Origin: Staphylotrichum longicolle
Taxonomy: Eukaryota > Ascomycota > Sordariomycetes > Sordariales > Chaetomiaceae
Direction of reading: 5' to 3'
Assembly: GCA_019096155.1 (NCBI GenBank)
Contig: JAHCVI010000001.1
Coordinates: 11,842,001-11,906,000 of the forward strand
Length of the DNA: 64,000 nt
Shown: piece after piece, positions 9,172-20,131 of the stretch
How positions within the stretch are numbered: position 1 is the first letter of the stretch
Layout of the letters: each line of letters begins with the position of its first letter
Made by a program: the position numbers and the translations under genes
The notes under the pieces: generated by a model
The model's input: the letters and a program-made list of their open reading frames with translations, nothing else
Database searches by the model: none
What the model was told of the DNA's origin: nothing

Positions 9172-11876
9172 ATGGCATCCGCAACATCGGGCGCAGCCTC
9201 ATTGTCTCCGGAGACTCCCGCGAGCCCGTCTCCATCAGCGCTGGTGCCACGCAAGCGGAGCCTAGCGGACTCCCAGGCTAGGGTGTCCGACGTTTCCGTC
9301 TCCGGGTCCGGGTCCGGGTCCGTGCAACCGACTGCTTCTCCGTCCGTTCCCACTCAAAACCGCAGGAAGCTGCACAAGGTCAGCCGCGCCTGCGACCATT
9401 GCAAGGCCAAGAAGGCACGCTGCTCGGGCACACTTCCATGTGCGACCTGCTCCGCCAGGGGCCTCAGCTGCGGCTACGGCACCAAGTACTTGCGGGGGCG
9501 GCCACCAACACCACCGCCTGCTGAGTCTGTCGCCGTCTGCCCGTCGCCAGTTTCCGCTGCTTCTGCTTCCGGTGTCCCGGAATTGCAGAGGACCATAACC
9601 ATAGATTCCACGTGGGTGACAACAAGCGCCAGATGGCTTTGACCCCTTGACATTCGAGTTCGGGTCATGTTATCCACCAGGTACCTTGTGATGTTTACTA
9701 AAATGGCTTCTCGTTTTCTAGAACTCCTCCGCCCACCAGATCCTGGAGCAATCCCAGTCATGGAGAGGGAATAGGGCGTGGCCAGCGGCAGGGCATGTCG
9801 GCAAGCGCCGTGCGAGTTGAGACAGACGCCGCACCATCCCGGGCCTCGCCCGAGGTGGACATGGCCGAGATGGAAGGGCAGTACTTCGATCCGTCCTCCG
9901 GCCTGACCTTCCTCCATCGAGCCTACAACAAACTTGCTACGAGTCAGCAGCGAGGCCTCGCCCCACACGATTTGCGTGGATTGGGAGTTGAGCAACCCCT
10001 CATGAGAGCCGGTGACCGACCCATCGTCAGAGGCGACGGCGTCGGAATCATGCCGGAAGGGCCCGCCGCGTTGGAGCTACTTGCATTCTACTTTGACGCC
10101 TGTGTCGTCACCTATCATATTTTTCACCAGCCCACTGTCACAGCATGGCTCGACGCAATGCTGTCGAATACAGACCAGGGGCTACCTCTGCATCACGGGA
10201 TAGGCCACGCCAAGGCATCAATCATCCTTACGATCTTCGCCATCGCTACACTGCGCAGAAACAAAGTCAACATGACGACTTCGTCCGAGATGAACGAGGA
10301 CCAGTTGTTGGCAAAAAGCGACCGGTACTTCGTGGCCGCCACGGAGCTGACCGAAGCGGAAACAGGCCTCCCCAGACTCGAGTCAGCGCAGACAAGACTG
10401 GTCCAGGTGCTGTACCTCTTGCAGACGTCCCGGATGAACCAAGCCTGGTATGTCTTTGGGACGACGTCCCAGATCGTTTCTGCCCTGGGCCTACACAGGG
10501 GGCCCGGGAGGAAGCGGCGCAACTCGCCGAGACAGTCGAGGTCGGATTACATCAACGCCCAGTGCCGGAAACGCACCTTTTGGGCGGCCTACATCATTGA
10601 CAAGTACCTGAGTGTCGTGTTTGGGCGACCCATGCAGCATCGCGACGAGGACATCGACCAGGACTTCCCGGACCCCGTGAACGACGAGGACATGACGCCT
10701 CAGGGGCCGTCGGGCAGTGAGGCACAGGAGGGCTGCCATCTGGACGCCATGATCTTCCACGCAAAGCACGTATTACCTTGTTTCTCTCCCGGTGCCATGA
10801 CATGTCAAGTGAACTATCAAGCTGACCTTCTCGTCACGCGTCACAGAATTGCCCGTATCATCGGCCTCATATCAAGGGAGGTCTACACCATCAAGCCCAT
10901 CGCGACACGCGAGCGAGTCGCCGCCGCCCACCGGGCAGGCCGCCAGCTCCACGAGTGGCGCGAAGCGCTGCCCGTGCACCTGGGCAACGTCAAACCGTCG
11001 ATCCTCATCCCCCGGTTCCGCCGCCAGGCCATCGCCCTGAAGCTCGCCTACTCGCACGCCATCATGCACGCCAACAGGCCGTTCCTCCTCGGCCAGACGA
11101 TGATGGGCTCCCCCGGCCGCCTCGACGATGAGGCGGTTCGGGACAGCGTGGCCGAGTGCATCGCCGCGGCGCGGGTGACGCTCGAGACCATCAACGGCAT
11201 GGCCGGCGACGGCACGCTCTTCAACGCGTTCTGGTGGACGTCCTACGTCACCTTTTGCGCGCTCGCTGTCGTGTACGTCTGCGAGATCCAGCGGGGCGGG
11301 TGGACTTCTCGAGGCAACGGCCACGAGAACGGACGGGGCGGAGACGGCAGCGGCGCTTGGTTTCCTGGCAGCGAGCTGGCTGGGTTGGACGAGCTTGCGG
11401 AGAGGTGCCGGGCGCGCCTCGACCGCGGGACGTCGGTGGATTCCCCGAACCGGAGATACATCATTGTGCTCGAGGAGCTGAGATTGGAGGCGAGGCGGCA
11501 GTCCTCGGCGGTGGCTGCGAGGCTGGGCGATGAATCGAACAGGCACGGCCCTGGTAACCGCGCGGATGCTAATGCCAGCGGTCTCCCAGACGAAACAACT
11601 TCCTGCGATGCGGGCGACGCGCTTCCGCCGCCCCCTCTTCCCCCTCCTCCTCCCCTCCCACAGCAGCAGAACCACCAACCGCAGGATTCATCGTACGCTG
11701 CAGTTGGCGATTCAGCACTCGATCAAGTGGAATTTCCCGCTGCTGGTGGCCCGGCCTTCTACCCTGTGCAAAATATGCTAGACGGATGGCAGCCAACGGA
11801 TTGGCTTGATCTGGATTCTTCGGTTTGTCTACCGATCTACCTTGACAACGTGTCGGATGATACCTCCTGGAGCTAA
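9172..11876 (+). CDS. Zn2Cys6 fungal transcription factor with fungal_trans domain
   Basis: Exon 1 is 9172-9611 and exon 2 is 9722-11876, giving 864 residues. The binuclear zinc cluster is at about residues 74-100 with spacing CX2CX6CX5CX2CX6C (core CDHCKAKKARC), preceded by a Ser/Pro-rich leader that includes a GSGSGSG run encoded by a 6-base repeat near 9301. The fungal-specific regulatory domain (PF04082-like) spans roughly residues 270-520, with YHIFHQPTVTAW, QAWYVFGTTSQIVSALGLHRG and RKRTFWAAYIIDKYLSVVFGRP. The tail is rich in Pro and Gln. It is expected to be a nuclear activator or repressor binding CGG-containing DNA. It follows the Dal5-like symporter in the same orientation and probably controls it and the aldolase-like gene. 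Target assignment is inference. Confidence 0.93.
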
Positions 11877-12335
11877 CATGATTGTTGAGGGATTTGGATC
11901 CTTTGCCCCGACGTACGGATCACCAGGGTTCTGGGATATTGCCTGATCGAAAGGTGGCCGTCGACACGCATCCCGCTCCTGGACTGAAGGCACGAAGACC
12001 GTTCTCAAGTACGGGTTGCTAGGTAGTATGGTTCAAGTGCCTGTTTAAACGCACGACAAGTTCACCGCCGGCAGGTTGGCGGAGCTGTGGCTGCCGAACA
12101 GAGAGTGATGGAACTGGTGGATCATGTGTACGATTTGTCAAACGACTATAAAAGGGGCCATAGTAACTCGAAATCTTAAAAAGGAAATTGAACTTCATGG
12201 CGTCCAAGAGTAGAAAGATCAAGATCCGATCCAACGCCGCTTGTATGTCCCTCCCAAATCGCTCGTCAAATGCTTACCAAAACCTCGTGAAGTGAGAAAA
12301 AGAACTGGAACAAGAGAAAAGAGGGAGGGAGATAA
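11877..12335. other. Intergenic region, convergent 3' ends
   Basis: About 460 bases between two convergent genes. It probably contains both 3' untranslated regions; no further feature is recognised. Confidence 0.5.
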
Positions 12336-14567
12336 TCACAGGAACATGTTCCTGCTGTCCGCGTCCTTCTTGCTCGACCCCGGCGCCGTGTAGTCCACCC
12401 CGCTGACACTCGTCAGGTCGCTCTCAAACATGGCCTGGATCTTGGTGATCTGCAGCAGCTGTTTCAGGTCCAGCTTGGCCCCGTCAAACGCCGCCAGGCT
12501 CTCGGCCGCCTTGATGGCGTTCTTGATCTGCCGCCCGTTCAAGTCCATCTCGGCCAGCATGGTGAGGCCCTTCTCGTCGACGTCCACGCCGCCGGGGACC
12601 ATGCCGCAAAAGTTGCGCCAGATGGTCTTGCGCGACTCGACCGTCAGGTCGGTGTAGCGGATGGGGATGTGGATGCGCGACTTGAAGGCGTCGTCAAAGG
12701 TGGTGACGCGGTTGGTGGTCAGGAACAGGATGCCGCCGTAGTACTCGAGCACGCGCAGGAAGACGCTGACCATGGCGTTGCGGTGCAGGTCGTGCAGCGA
12801 GCGCCGTTCAAGGAAGATGTCGGCCTCGTCGATGAGAAGCACGGCCCGCCACGTGGCGGTCATGTCCATGATGCGTCCGAGATTGCGGTCCAGTTCCGCG
12901 CTCGAGGTTCCAACTGGGTCTTTTGTTAGCGAGGAGTCACGGACGACGGGAGGGACACAGGAACACTTACGGTCACCAGACGACACCATGTACAGCGGCC
13001 GCTTGACCAGCTCGGCGACGCACTCGGCAGTCAGCGTCTTGCCCACACCGGGCGGCCCGTGGAGCACGCAGACGAGCCCCATGCCCTTGCCCTTGACAAT
13101 GTCATCAAAGCTGTCGCGCTTCTGCGCGTGCGAGGTAACGAGCGCCTGGACTGTCCTCTTGACAGCCGTGTCCAGGACCAGGTCTTCGAAGCAGCTCGTG
13201 TTCCACTCAATCTCGGACAGGTCCTCGACGAAAAACTCGAGGAACCGCTTCAGGGAAAACGAGTAGCCGCGCACCGTGGCGTTGGTCAGCATGGCATCCT
13301 CGTCCGAGAGCTTCTCGAACTTGGGCGTGCCGTCGGTCTCGGCGAACGTCATTTGGTCCATGGCCCGCTTCCGGCTCCGCTCCATCTTGGCCGAGTCTCC
13401 AATGTTGGTGACAGGGAACCCTTCGTTGGGCTCCAGCCTGAGGTATGTCTTGCAGTCAATCATGACGCGGCCCGAGACGGTGAAGCGGGCGTAGCCGTTC
13501 TGCGTCTTCTTGATGGCGATGCCGTCGTACTTCAAGAAATGCTGGCCCACGTAGCTCTCGAAGCGTCGGCCCCGGGCGAGCAGCTCCTCCCGGACATCGC
13601 TAGCGTCGTCAAGCAGGTCGATGGGGAGGATCCCAATCTCGCTCAGGGTCTGCGTGCCCTGGTACTTGGGCACTGACAGCTCCAAGCGCCGGGTGCCCAG
13701 CTTCTCGCCGTTGAAGTCGACAAAGTCGGTGGCGATGTTCAGGCTGGGAGAGGTCTCGGTTGTGTCGTAGTAGTTGCTGACGACGCGGAATGCGCGGTTT
13801 TGCGAGAGGATGTTGGAGTAGACGATGGTGCCCGGGGGGAAGAGCGTCCACAGCCTGTCGTAAGCAATCGCCTTGTGCTCCTGCGTCGTGCACCTCTTGT
13901 GGGCGGCGATGTCGAGTTCAAAATGCGTCTTGATCCAGTTCAGCAGCAGCTTCAGTTGCTCCAGGGACTCCGGGTCCTCGGCAAAGCGCTTGAGTCCCTC
14001 CGTCTCGAGCTTTTCCCGGTAGTAAAAGAGTGCGTGGTAGGGCTCCACGATCTCGACCTCGTCTGCGTCGATGGGAACACCCGGATACTTGCCGATGACA
14101 TCGGCGAGCAGTTGGCGCAGGGGTTCCGGGTGGATATGCAGGCTGCTGTCTTCCTGCTCGCCATCCGAGTCGTAGTTCCGGACCAGGCAGAGAGCAAACA
14201 GCTTCCACCAGTCCTTCTTGTCTCTCTTCCCGGAACTGTCCTTCTCGATCTTGCGCTCGCCGTAGTAGATCTCGTCATCGTCATCATACCGCCTGTCGAG
14301 GTGCTTGACCACGCACTTCATGGTCAAGTCCTCGGGCTCCTCCTCGCTGTCACTCTCCTCCGCCGGCCGATCTTTCCCATCTGGCTTGACCTCGCCTTCT
14401 GGCTCGGCGGAGTCCGCCTTTGATTGGGCATCGACATCGTGTGACTCGCCATTCACCACTTTGCCGTTCACCTGCTCGGCATCCTTCTTGCCGTTGACAG
14501 CCACAATCTCAATTTTCTCGCGAGTGCCCTCCACGGAGGGAATCTCGCTGAGAAGTCCGGGCGCCAT
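12336..14567 (-). CDS. AAA+ ATPase with fungal DUF7025-type N-terminal region
   Basis: Exon 1 is 14567-12971 and exon 2 is 12913-12336. The 57-base intron has GTAAGT, GCTAAC and CCCAG, and removal joins SSGD to LGTSSAELD in frame. The product has 724 residues. The first 100 are acidic and low-complexity. A middle region (about 110-400) resembles the DUF7025 segment usual in this fungal family. The AAA+ module has Walker A GPPGVGKT near residue 505, Walker B LLIDEADIFLE near 560 and sensor-like LFLTTNRVTTFDDAFKSRIH, followed by a helical lid. Such proteins are predicted ATP-driven remodelling factors. They are common and expanded in filamentous fungi but poorly characterised. DUF name recalled from family appearance, not searched. 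No partner gene is evident nearby. Confidence 0.9.
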   Translation of the reverse strand: MAPGLLSEIPSVEGTREKIEIVAVNGKKDAEQVNGKVVNGESHDVDAQSKADSAEPEGEVKPDGKDRPAEESDSEEEPEDLTMKCVVKHLDRRYDDDDEIYYGERKIEKDSSGKRDKKDWWKLFALCLVRNYDSDGEQEDSSLHIHPEPLRQLLADVIGKYPGVPIDADEVEIVEPYHALFYYREKLETEGLKRFAEDPESLEQLKLLLNWIKTHFELDIAAHKRCTTQEHKAIAYDRLWTLFPPGTIVYSNILSQNRAFRVVSNYYDTTETSPSLNIATDFVDFNGEKLGTRRLELSVPKYQGTQTLSEIGILPIDLLDDASDVREELLARGRRFESYVGQHFLKYDGIAIKKTQNGYARFTVSGRVMIDCKTYLRLEPNEGFPVTNIGDSAKMERSRKRAMDQMTFAETDGTPKFEKLSDEDAMLTNATVRGYSFSLKRFLEFFVEDLSEIEWNTSCFEDLVLDTAVKRTVQALVTSHAQKRDSFDDIVKGKGMGLVCVLHGPPGVGKTLTAECVAELVKRPLYMVSSGDRKCSCVPPVVRDSSLTKDPVGTSSAELDRNLGRIMDMTATWRAVLLIDEADIFLERRSLHDLHRNAMVSVFLRVLEYYGGILFLTTNRVTTFDDAFKSRIHIPIRYTDLTVESRKTIWRNFCGMVPGGVDVDEKGLTMLAEMDLNGRQIKNAIKAAESLAAFDGAKLDLKQLLQITKIQAMFESDLTSVSGVDYTAPGSSKKDADSRNMFL

Positions 14568-15464
14568 GATGGTGGTCGGTTGATTGCTGACCGATTCGGG
14601 TCAAGATGTGATGAATGCAAATGTCTGAGTCAGGTGAAAGAGGCCCAGGTCCACGGTCGATTCGATTAGGACAGAAAAAGTGGTGAGATGGTTGTCTGAT
14701 TTGGATGTGACGGAAGAGGAACAGAAATTAAGAGGTGGGAATGGTCCGGAACTTTGGTGTGCAGAACGTTGAATTCTATCCAATACTTAAAACATCTGAT
14801 GAAGAGCAAATGAGGAGGGGAGCTGATAACTGAAGCACTTGAGGCCTGTCAAATTGTCCGGCAGGTTGCAGGGGGCTAGCAGGCTGCGCAGGCGCCAGTG
14901 CAGGGCGCCTTCCTTGAATCGTCAAAACAGCACACCAATGGCCAGGCAGCAAGAGGGTTTGGGGGATCGTGATTCGTGCCCCGAAAAGCGTTGAGCCAAG
15001 TGGATTAAAGGCAGATTTTGCGTGGCAGGCTGTGACTCTTCACCGAGCCACGCTGCGGCCGCGGGGCTAGGCAGAACCGGGGACCCGGACCAGCATGAGC
15101 GGAAGAGGCAGCCAGCGTGAGCCAGCACAGAGCCGCAGCAACCTGAAGGTCCCGTCACAGCCCGCGCACCGTCCCTGCACCCGCTCCGCACCCGACGCCC
15201 GCAGGCGGCAATGCAGCTGCCTCCAGGATCGGCTGATCAACAGGAATGCAACCCCGGCCTGCCACCACTTAGTCTCAAGTCCGCATCGGATAAGCGCGTC
15301 AAACAACCTTGAACTCGGTCCCCCACATTTTCCCCCCACACCACCGTCTGACACACCCGGGCAACCAATCTCCACACCGGCCACGGCCCCGCTCCCGAGT
15401 CCCGTCCCGGCTGGTGCCACTCAACCCAACCGGCCCCACTCCCAATCCCTTCTTCGTACTCAGC
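14568..15464. other. Intergenic region upstream of the AAA+ gene
   Basis: About 900 bases. The part next to 14567 should be the AAA+ promoter, and the part next to 15465 the 3' end of the Nudix gene. Open frames crossing it are proline-rich shadows with no domain. Confidence 0.5.
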
Positions 15465-16691
15465 TCAATCAATCTCACGACTCACAACTTCCCCTCGCCC
15501 CCCTCCCCCCCCAACCACCGCCTCCCTCCCCTCAACCTCCACATCCCTCACCGTCCCCTTCTCAAACGTGACCCTCACAACCCGCGACCAATCCCCGCCC
15601 CGCCCGGACCCCTTCAGCTCCGGCCCCGGCCGGTCCAGCCTCAGCACCGTCCTCTTGTCCGCGGCCCCCTGCGGCAGCGGCAGCGGCTCCGGGCTGATCA
15701 CCTTGTCCGCCCAGGGGATCAGGTGCGTGCCGAGCCTGTCCGCCGCGCTCGGCGCCGCCGTCGGGGTGGTCTTGATAAACTCCACGATGGCGGCGCGCTG
15801 CGCGGCGTAGTCCGCCGTCGTCCATTCTTTGGCCTGAGGGTGGTCCGGGCCGGGGAGGAAGGAGGACAGCAGGTGGAGGAGGTAGAACTGCGGGGGGAAG
15901 AGGGTGATGGAGCCCGCGCGGGCCTGGGCCAGCCAGGTGTGCACGTTGTCAAAGGTCGCGGCCGTGTGCTCGAGGCCGCCATCGTGGGTTGGGGTGGGGA
16001 CCATCAGGGTTTGCTGGGCCTGGGACGGGTCGGAGGGGTCCGCGATGGGGGAGGAGGAGGTCAGCGGGAGCATGTAGAGGTACATTTGGGTGGTGAAGCG
16101 CTTGGGCGGACCGATGGGGGTGATCCAGCGGGTGAAGGGGATGAGGTTCTCTGGGGGTTGGGAGTATTAGTTGTTGCTGCTGTCTTTGTTTGAGAAAAAG
16201 TGGTGAAGCGTACCGAGGTCGGGCTCGCCGCCGAGCGTGCTGAGCCACTTGGGAAACGGAACTTGATTCCCGTGCACTTGCTTCCGGCCGGCCTCTCTGG
16301 CCTCGTCGGGGACATGAAGCAGGCCCTGCTCCCGGACCTGGCCCGGCTTCCGCGCGAGCAAGATGCCGCTCTCCTCAAACGTCTCCCGGATGGCGGCCAG
16401 TCGGTATGCAGGACCATCCTGATGTTGCGCCGGAGAGGTTTGGTCCGGGAGGGTGCCGTCGTGGAAGGATGACACGTTGCCGCCCGGAAAGACGTGCGCT
16501 TTGGCAAAGGATGAGGATGTGCCCACTCTGTGCAGGAGCAGCACTTGGTTGGTGGGGGAGAGCAGAATGACGCTGAATTCGTTAACTCTCTTCCACATCA
16601 TGCAGCATGAGATGCTCACCTGGAACTCATGCGCAGAGGTGGCGGCGGCTTCCTCGCCTTTTTCTCCTTCGGTTCCTGATCCTTGCCCCAT
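15465..16691 (-). CDS. Nudix hydrolase, NUDT19-like
   Basis: Exon 1 is 16691-16214 and exon 2 is 16150-15465, joined by a 63-base intron with GTACGC donor and CCCAG acceptor; 387 residues. The fold starts at VILLSPTNQVLLLHRV, continues to AHVFPGGN, and the Nudix helix is AAIRETFEESGILL (about 99-112), with the REx2EExG core intact. The spacing between FPGGN and the helix is long, as in NUDT19-type enzymes, some of which cleave CoA and acyl-CoA diphosphates in peroxisomes. The C-terminus ends in a Gly-rich, acidic stretch read from a long pyrimidine tract (about 15490-15560), and no peroxisomal tripeptide is obvious. An upstream in-frame ATG at 16775 is less likely. Family confident; substrate inferred. 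Confidence 0.88.
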
Positions 16692-17206
16692 GGTGACCGG
16701 GTGACACAAATGAATAGACGCGGGTTTGAGTTCTGCTCGAGAGAATGAGGAGTGGCTGAGAGAGCAAGGTTGCACACCGAGATGGCGGTCTAAAGGGGGT
16801 CATTGTGCAGGAAAGCGACCCCGCGAACCAGCACAGAGGACAGTCAGGGTACTTCTAAGTTTACCTTGGAAAGTTGGAGCTGAGCCGAGGCAGCTGCTGT
16901 GACCAGGCGTGTCCCGCTCCGCCCCACTCAGCGCCGATCCAAAATCCTGGGGAAACGGGGACAACGGGAATAAGAGAGCACAAGGCGAGGGGCCGAGAAC
17001 CGTCCTGGATCTCGGGCATGTGTTTTGTTTTCGTTTCTAAGAAGCAGTTTGTACATGTGGGTAAACAAAGGACGCTGGCTAATATCGAAAATGACGTTCA
17101 GTCATGTAAGGAGGAGAATGCGAACCCCTGCCTGGCTCAGGTATCTCCAACTTGAACCCCAACTCCCTGTGACCCCAACCAACAACCCTTGAGTGCTATC
17201 CCAACT
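16692..17206. other. Intergenic region between Slx4 and the Nudix gene
   Basis: About 515 bases holding the Nudix promoter and the 3' flank of the slx4 gene. No additional gene or repeat is recognised. Confidence 0.5.
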
Positions 17207-20131
17207 TCAAAACCGCTTCCTCTCCTTCCCGCGCAAATTCTCCCTCCACAGACAACACACACTCTTGCTCTCGCACCACTTCTTGACATCCCCCGGCGCC
17301 ACCTCGCCGTCGTGCCCCACCCGGTCCAGCTGCCCCGCGTTCAGCCAGGCCGTGAGATCCTCCAGGATGATCGGGTCGTACATGAGCATCTTGTCATGCC
17401 ACGACGGGTTCGCCGGGTCCGTCGTTCTGGGTGCGCTTATTACCGCCTGCGTGATATAGCGGAAGAGTGCTACTTGCTGGCTCGTGGGGCTGGCCACCAG
17501 GGATGCCTCGGTGTCTTCTGTGACTGAGAGGTCCATTGCGGGTGGGGACGAGAAGAGCTCGCCGTGGTCCGGCGATGAGGGTGGCGTGGATGCGAATGGG
17601 TCATCAGACTCGGAGTCGGGAATCTCGATGACAGACCCTGCTAAGGCTCTGCGGCGCCTGGGTGTTGTTGTCGGGACGGTTGCAGCGACTTTTGCTAGAG
17701 ACTTTGCGCGCTTTGGTGATGCTATATTGACCTTGGGGCGTTTGACTGGGGTTGGGGGCGCGTCCTTTTTGGGCCTTCCTCGAGGCAGCTTTCCGATTGC
17801 TGACGATTCGATACTGCCACCGGCACCCTTCTTCCTTCCTCCGCTGAGAGACACTAAAACTTCAGCAGTGTCCGATGCTGATGTCTGGGAATCTTTCCTT
17901 GGTCTTCCCCGGGGCCGCTTCTCTGGCTGTGGCGGTTCGCCCTCAATTTCGCAAAGCGAGGGGGACTTCTTCCTGCCACGTTTGGGGGCGGCTACGTCCG
18001 CCGACGGTGCCGCAGAGTTCTTCCTTGGCCGCCCCTTCGGCCGGGTGGGAGATGCCGCTTGCACGGTCGAGGTCGTCGACATGGAAGCTTGGGCCGTTGA
18101 ACATCCCAGACCCGTCCTGTTTTGGCTCGCCCAACACTGATTCAGAAGCGCAATCATGGCCGTCCGTTTCTTTACAACCTTGAAACCGTATGAAGCCACC
18201 TCTTTGGCGAGCCGGGCATCCGTGTAAAGCTCGAAATTTGGCTGAGGCGGCACTTCGGGTCGCTTTTGACGCGGACTGCGTGACTGAGATAGCAACAGCT
18301 GGTGCTGTTCCTGATTACTCGGTGGCGGGTCAAAATCCGCTTCGAGGACCGGGGTCTGCGGGCGATCGAAGCGAGAACTGTTGGAATCACCAAGCCGTAC
18401 GGGTTGAAACAATGGCAGTTGTGTAGGATGGCCCACTGGTGGAGAGTTGCTGAAATCCAGGGTGTCGTCTGACATGTCAATATCAATGCAAATCTCCTCG
18501 CTCGCCCTGTCTTGAATCGTCCCCTGCTGACTTGTCGGGACTGCTTTCTCGCTCGTCTGTTTTCGGATCGTGGTCTGCTGACTTGCCGGAGCTGCTTCCC
18601 GTTGAAGGTGGGTCGCAGCGATGGGAGAAGAGCGCGTCAAATCCAGCACCTCAAGATCCAGAAGGTCGCCCCCATCGTATCTCGCTCCGGCTGCCCAAAG
18701 TCCAGCTCCCGGCTTCCTGCGAATGGCAAGGCTGCTGTTCGCAGGGCTCGGGCTAGCAAAGGGATCGCCGTCTGCTTCATTAGACATTTTCATGGCCTCA
18801 TGCAGAGCTCGCAGAAGCTCAGGGTCGTCTTCGGTCGCCAACTGGCTCGCCGTCCCAAACACAAAGTCTTGCCTGGCCACCTGTCGCATGGCGCTGGTGG
18901 GCGACAGGAGTAGTTGGTTGCTCGATTCCTCTTTCTTTTTGGTGGGCCTGGGTTTCGCCCTCGACGGTCGTTTTATCGTCTTTGCCTTGGATGCAGCGCC
19001 TTTGCATCCCGCTGTCGTAGGCTCACTCGGGGGCTCAAGATAGCCAAGCAGGGAATTTTGTGGAGTATCTGTTGAGGCCTCCTCTGGCTGCCGGTACGCT
19101 GCAGTCGCCAACGCGGTGATGGTGCGAGGTTTTTTCTTGGCCGCTTTTGGCTTTGTCGGAGAAATCTCGGGTGTCTTCTGTCTATTCCCGGCGTGAGCCA
19201 CCATCTCAATGAGCTTGCGTTTCCCAAGAACGTCTGTAGTCGTTGTAGAAGCTGCATTCTCCTGCACCCGAGGAACGGCATCGACATCTCGGCCGTAGGT
19301 GTCCTGAAGAGTCTTGAACACATCATCCCGAACAGACCCGGCAGAGGAAGGATTTTCCATCATCGTGGAGGAAACTGCCAGATCATGTGCAGGCGCAGTC
19401 TCGCGAGGCGGTGTCCAGTCCAATCTTCTCCTCATGGCAGGCTCGAGAATCACCAGATCGTCTTCGATCGGATCTGCGAGAACTTCAGGGGCCGCCGGTG
19501 CGGCGGCAGAAACCTGTGGGGCAAAATGCCGGCTGACAGTTTCCGTCTTCTTCTTGGACTTTGTTTCTTTTGCCGCAGCCTTCGTAACCTTTCCCTTCGG
19601 CAATGTTGTTTGGGCCGATGTTGTGTCCTTGCTCGCCCTCGGTTTCCTTCCCTTCTTTGGAACGGGGATCTCTGGCACCGCTGGCTCCGTGGTAGGCTCA
19701 TTTGTTCTCTCCCGTGACTTTGTCTGTAATCCCTGCCTGTTCTTTGCCGTGATGGCTGCTTTTGGCTTCCTCCTTTCCTCCAGGTCAGGGTTTGCGGGTG
19801 CCGGGCAGGGCGCCGACACGTCTTCGGTCGTTGTAACGGCAACTGTCGATGTCGATGTCGCAGCCCGAAGGCTTCCAAGGTCTAGAGATTCAGCATCCTC
19901 CGCCTGGCCCTCACGCGACAGTCGCCACATGCTTGCGGCGCTCGTGAATGTCGATGGCGCATCGTCGGGAACTGGGGCCGCATTGCTCCCGCTACGCAAT
20001 GGCGGCTTCTTCGCGGCTTTCGGAAGAAGGTCGCAAATTGACGGAAACTCTGGCGACGATGAAATTACAAGCACTGCGTCGTGGGGTGCCATTCGAACAG
20101 GCGAAGAAGAAAAAGGGCCAAGAGTAGCCAT
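17207..20131 (-). CDS. slx4: Structure-specific endonuclease subunit Slx4
   Basis: Single exon of 974 residues from the ATG at 20131; an upstream in-frame ATG at 20227 would add 32 residues with less family-like sequence. Slx4 is the scaffold of the Slx1-Slx4 nuclease, which cuts branched DNA such as replication forks and Holliday junctions. The C-terminal Slx1-binding domain (about 885-974) contains ILEDLTAWLNAGQ and ends DVKKWCESKSVCCLWREN. A SAP-like motif lies near 633 (DARLAKEVASYGFKVVKKRT). The N-terminus carries the usual fungal VLVISSSPEFPSICDLLP segment. Between about 690 and 850 there are four AT-hook-like cores (KGRPRK, PRGRPRK, PRGRPKK and a RGRKK variant). The rest is low-complexity, as is normal for the family. 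Confidence 0.92.
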   Translation of the reverse strand: MATLGPFSSSPVRMAPHDAVLVISSSPEFPSICDLLPKAAKKPPLRSGSNAAPVPDDAPSTFTSAASMWRLSREGQAEDAESLDLGSLRAATSTSTVAVTTTEDVSAPCPAPANPDLEERRKPKAAITAKNRQGLQTKSRERTNEPTTEPAVPEIPVPKKGRKPRASKDTTSAQTTLPKGKVTKAAAKETKSKKKTETVSRHFAPQVSAAAPAAPEVLADPIEDDLVILEPAMRRRLDWTPPRETAPAHDLAVSSTMMENPSSAGSVRDDVFKTLQDTYGRDVDAVPRVQENAASTTTTDVLGKRKLIEMVAHAGNRQKTPEISPTKPKAAKKKPRTITALATAAYRQPEEASTDTPQNSLLGYLEPPSEPTTAGCKGAASKAKTIKRPSRAKPRPTKKKEESSNQLLLSPTSAMRQVARQDFVFGTASQLATEDDPELLRALHEAMKMSNEADGDPFASPSPANSSLAIRRKPGAGLWAAGARYDGGDLLDLEVLDLTRSSPIAATHLQREAAPASQQTTIRKQTSEKAVPTSQQGTIQDRASEEICIDIDMSDDTLDFSNSPPVGHPTQLPLFQPVRLGDSNSSRFDRPQTPVLEADFDPPPSNQEQHQLLLSQSRSPRQKRPEVPPQPNFELYTDARLAKEVASYGFKVVKKRTAMIALLNQCWASQNRTGLGCSTAQASMSTTSTVQAASPTRPKGRPRKNSAAPSADVAAPKRGRKKSPSLCEIEGEPPQPEKRPRGRPRKDSQTSASDTAEVLVSLSGGRKKGAGGSIESSAIGKLPRGRPKKDAPPTPVKRPKVNIASPKRAKSLAKVAATVPTTTPRRRRALAGSVIEIPDSESDDPFASTPPSSPDHGELFSSPPAMDLSVTEDTEASLVASPTSQQVALFRYITQAVISAPRTTDPANPSWHDKMLMYDPIILEDLTAWLNAGQLDRVGHDGEVAPGDVKKWCESKSVCCLWRENLRGKERKRF

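Noticed and set aside
10770..10846. Apparent intron (GTATTA donor, CTGAC branch, CACAG acceptor) inside the large Zn2Cys6 gene
   Set aside because: Removing it shifts the frame and destroys the downstream RIARIIGLISREVY segment; read-through keeps the frame open.
16573..16619. Possible short intron near the start of the Nudix gene
   Set aside because: Donor phase 0 and acceptor phase 2 do not match, so removal would break the frame into the Nudix domain.
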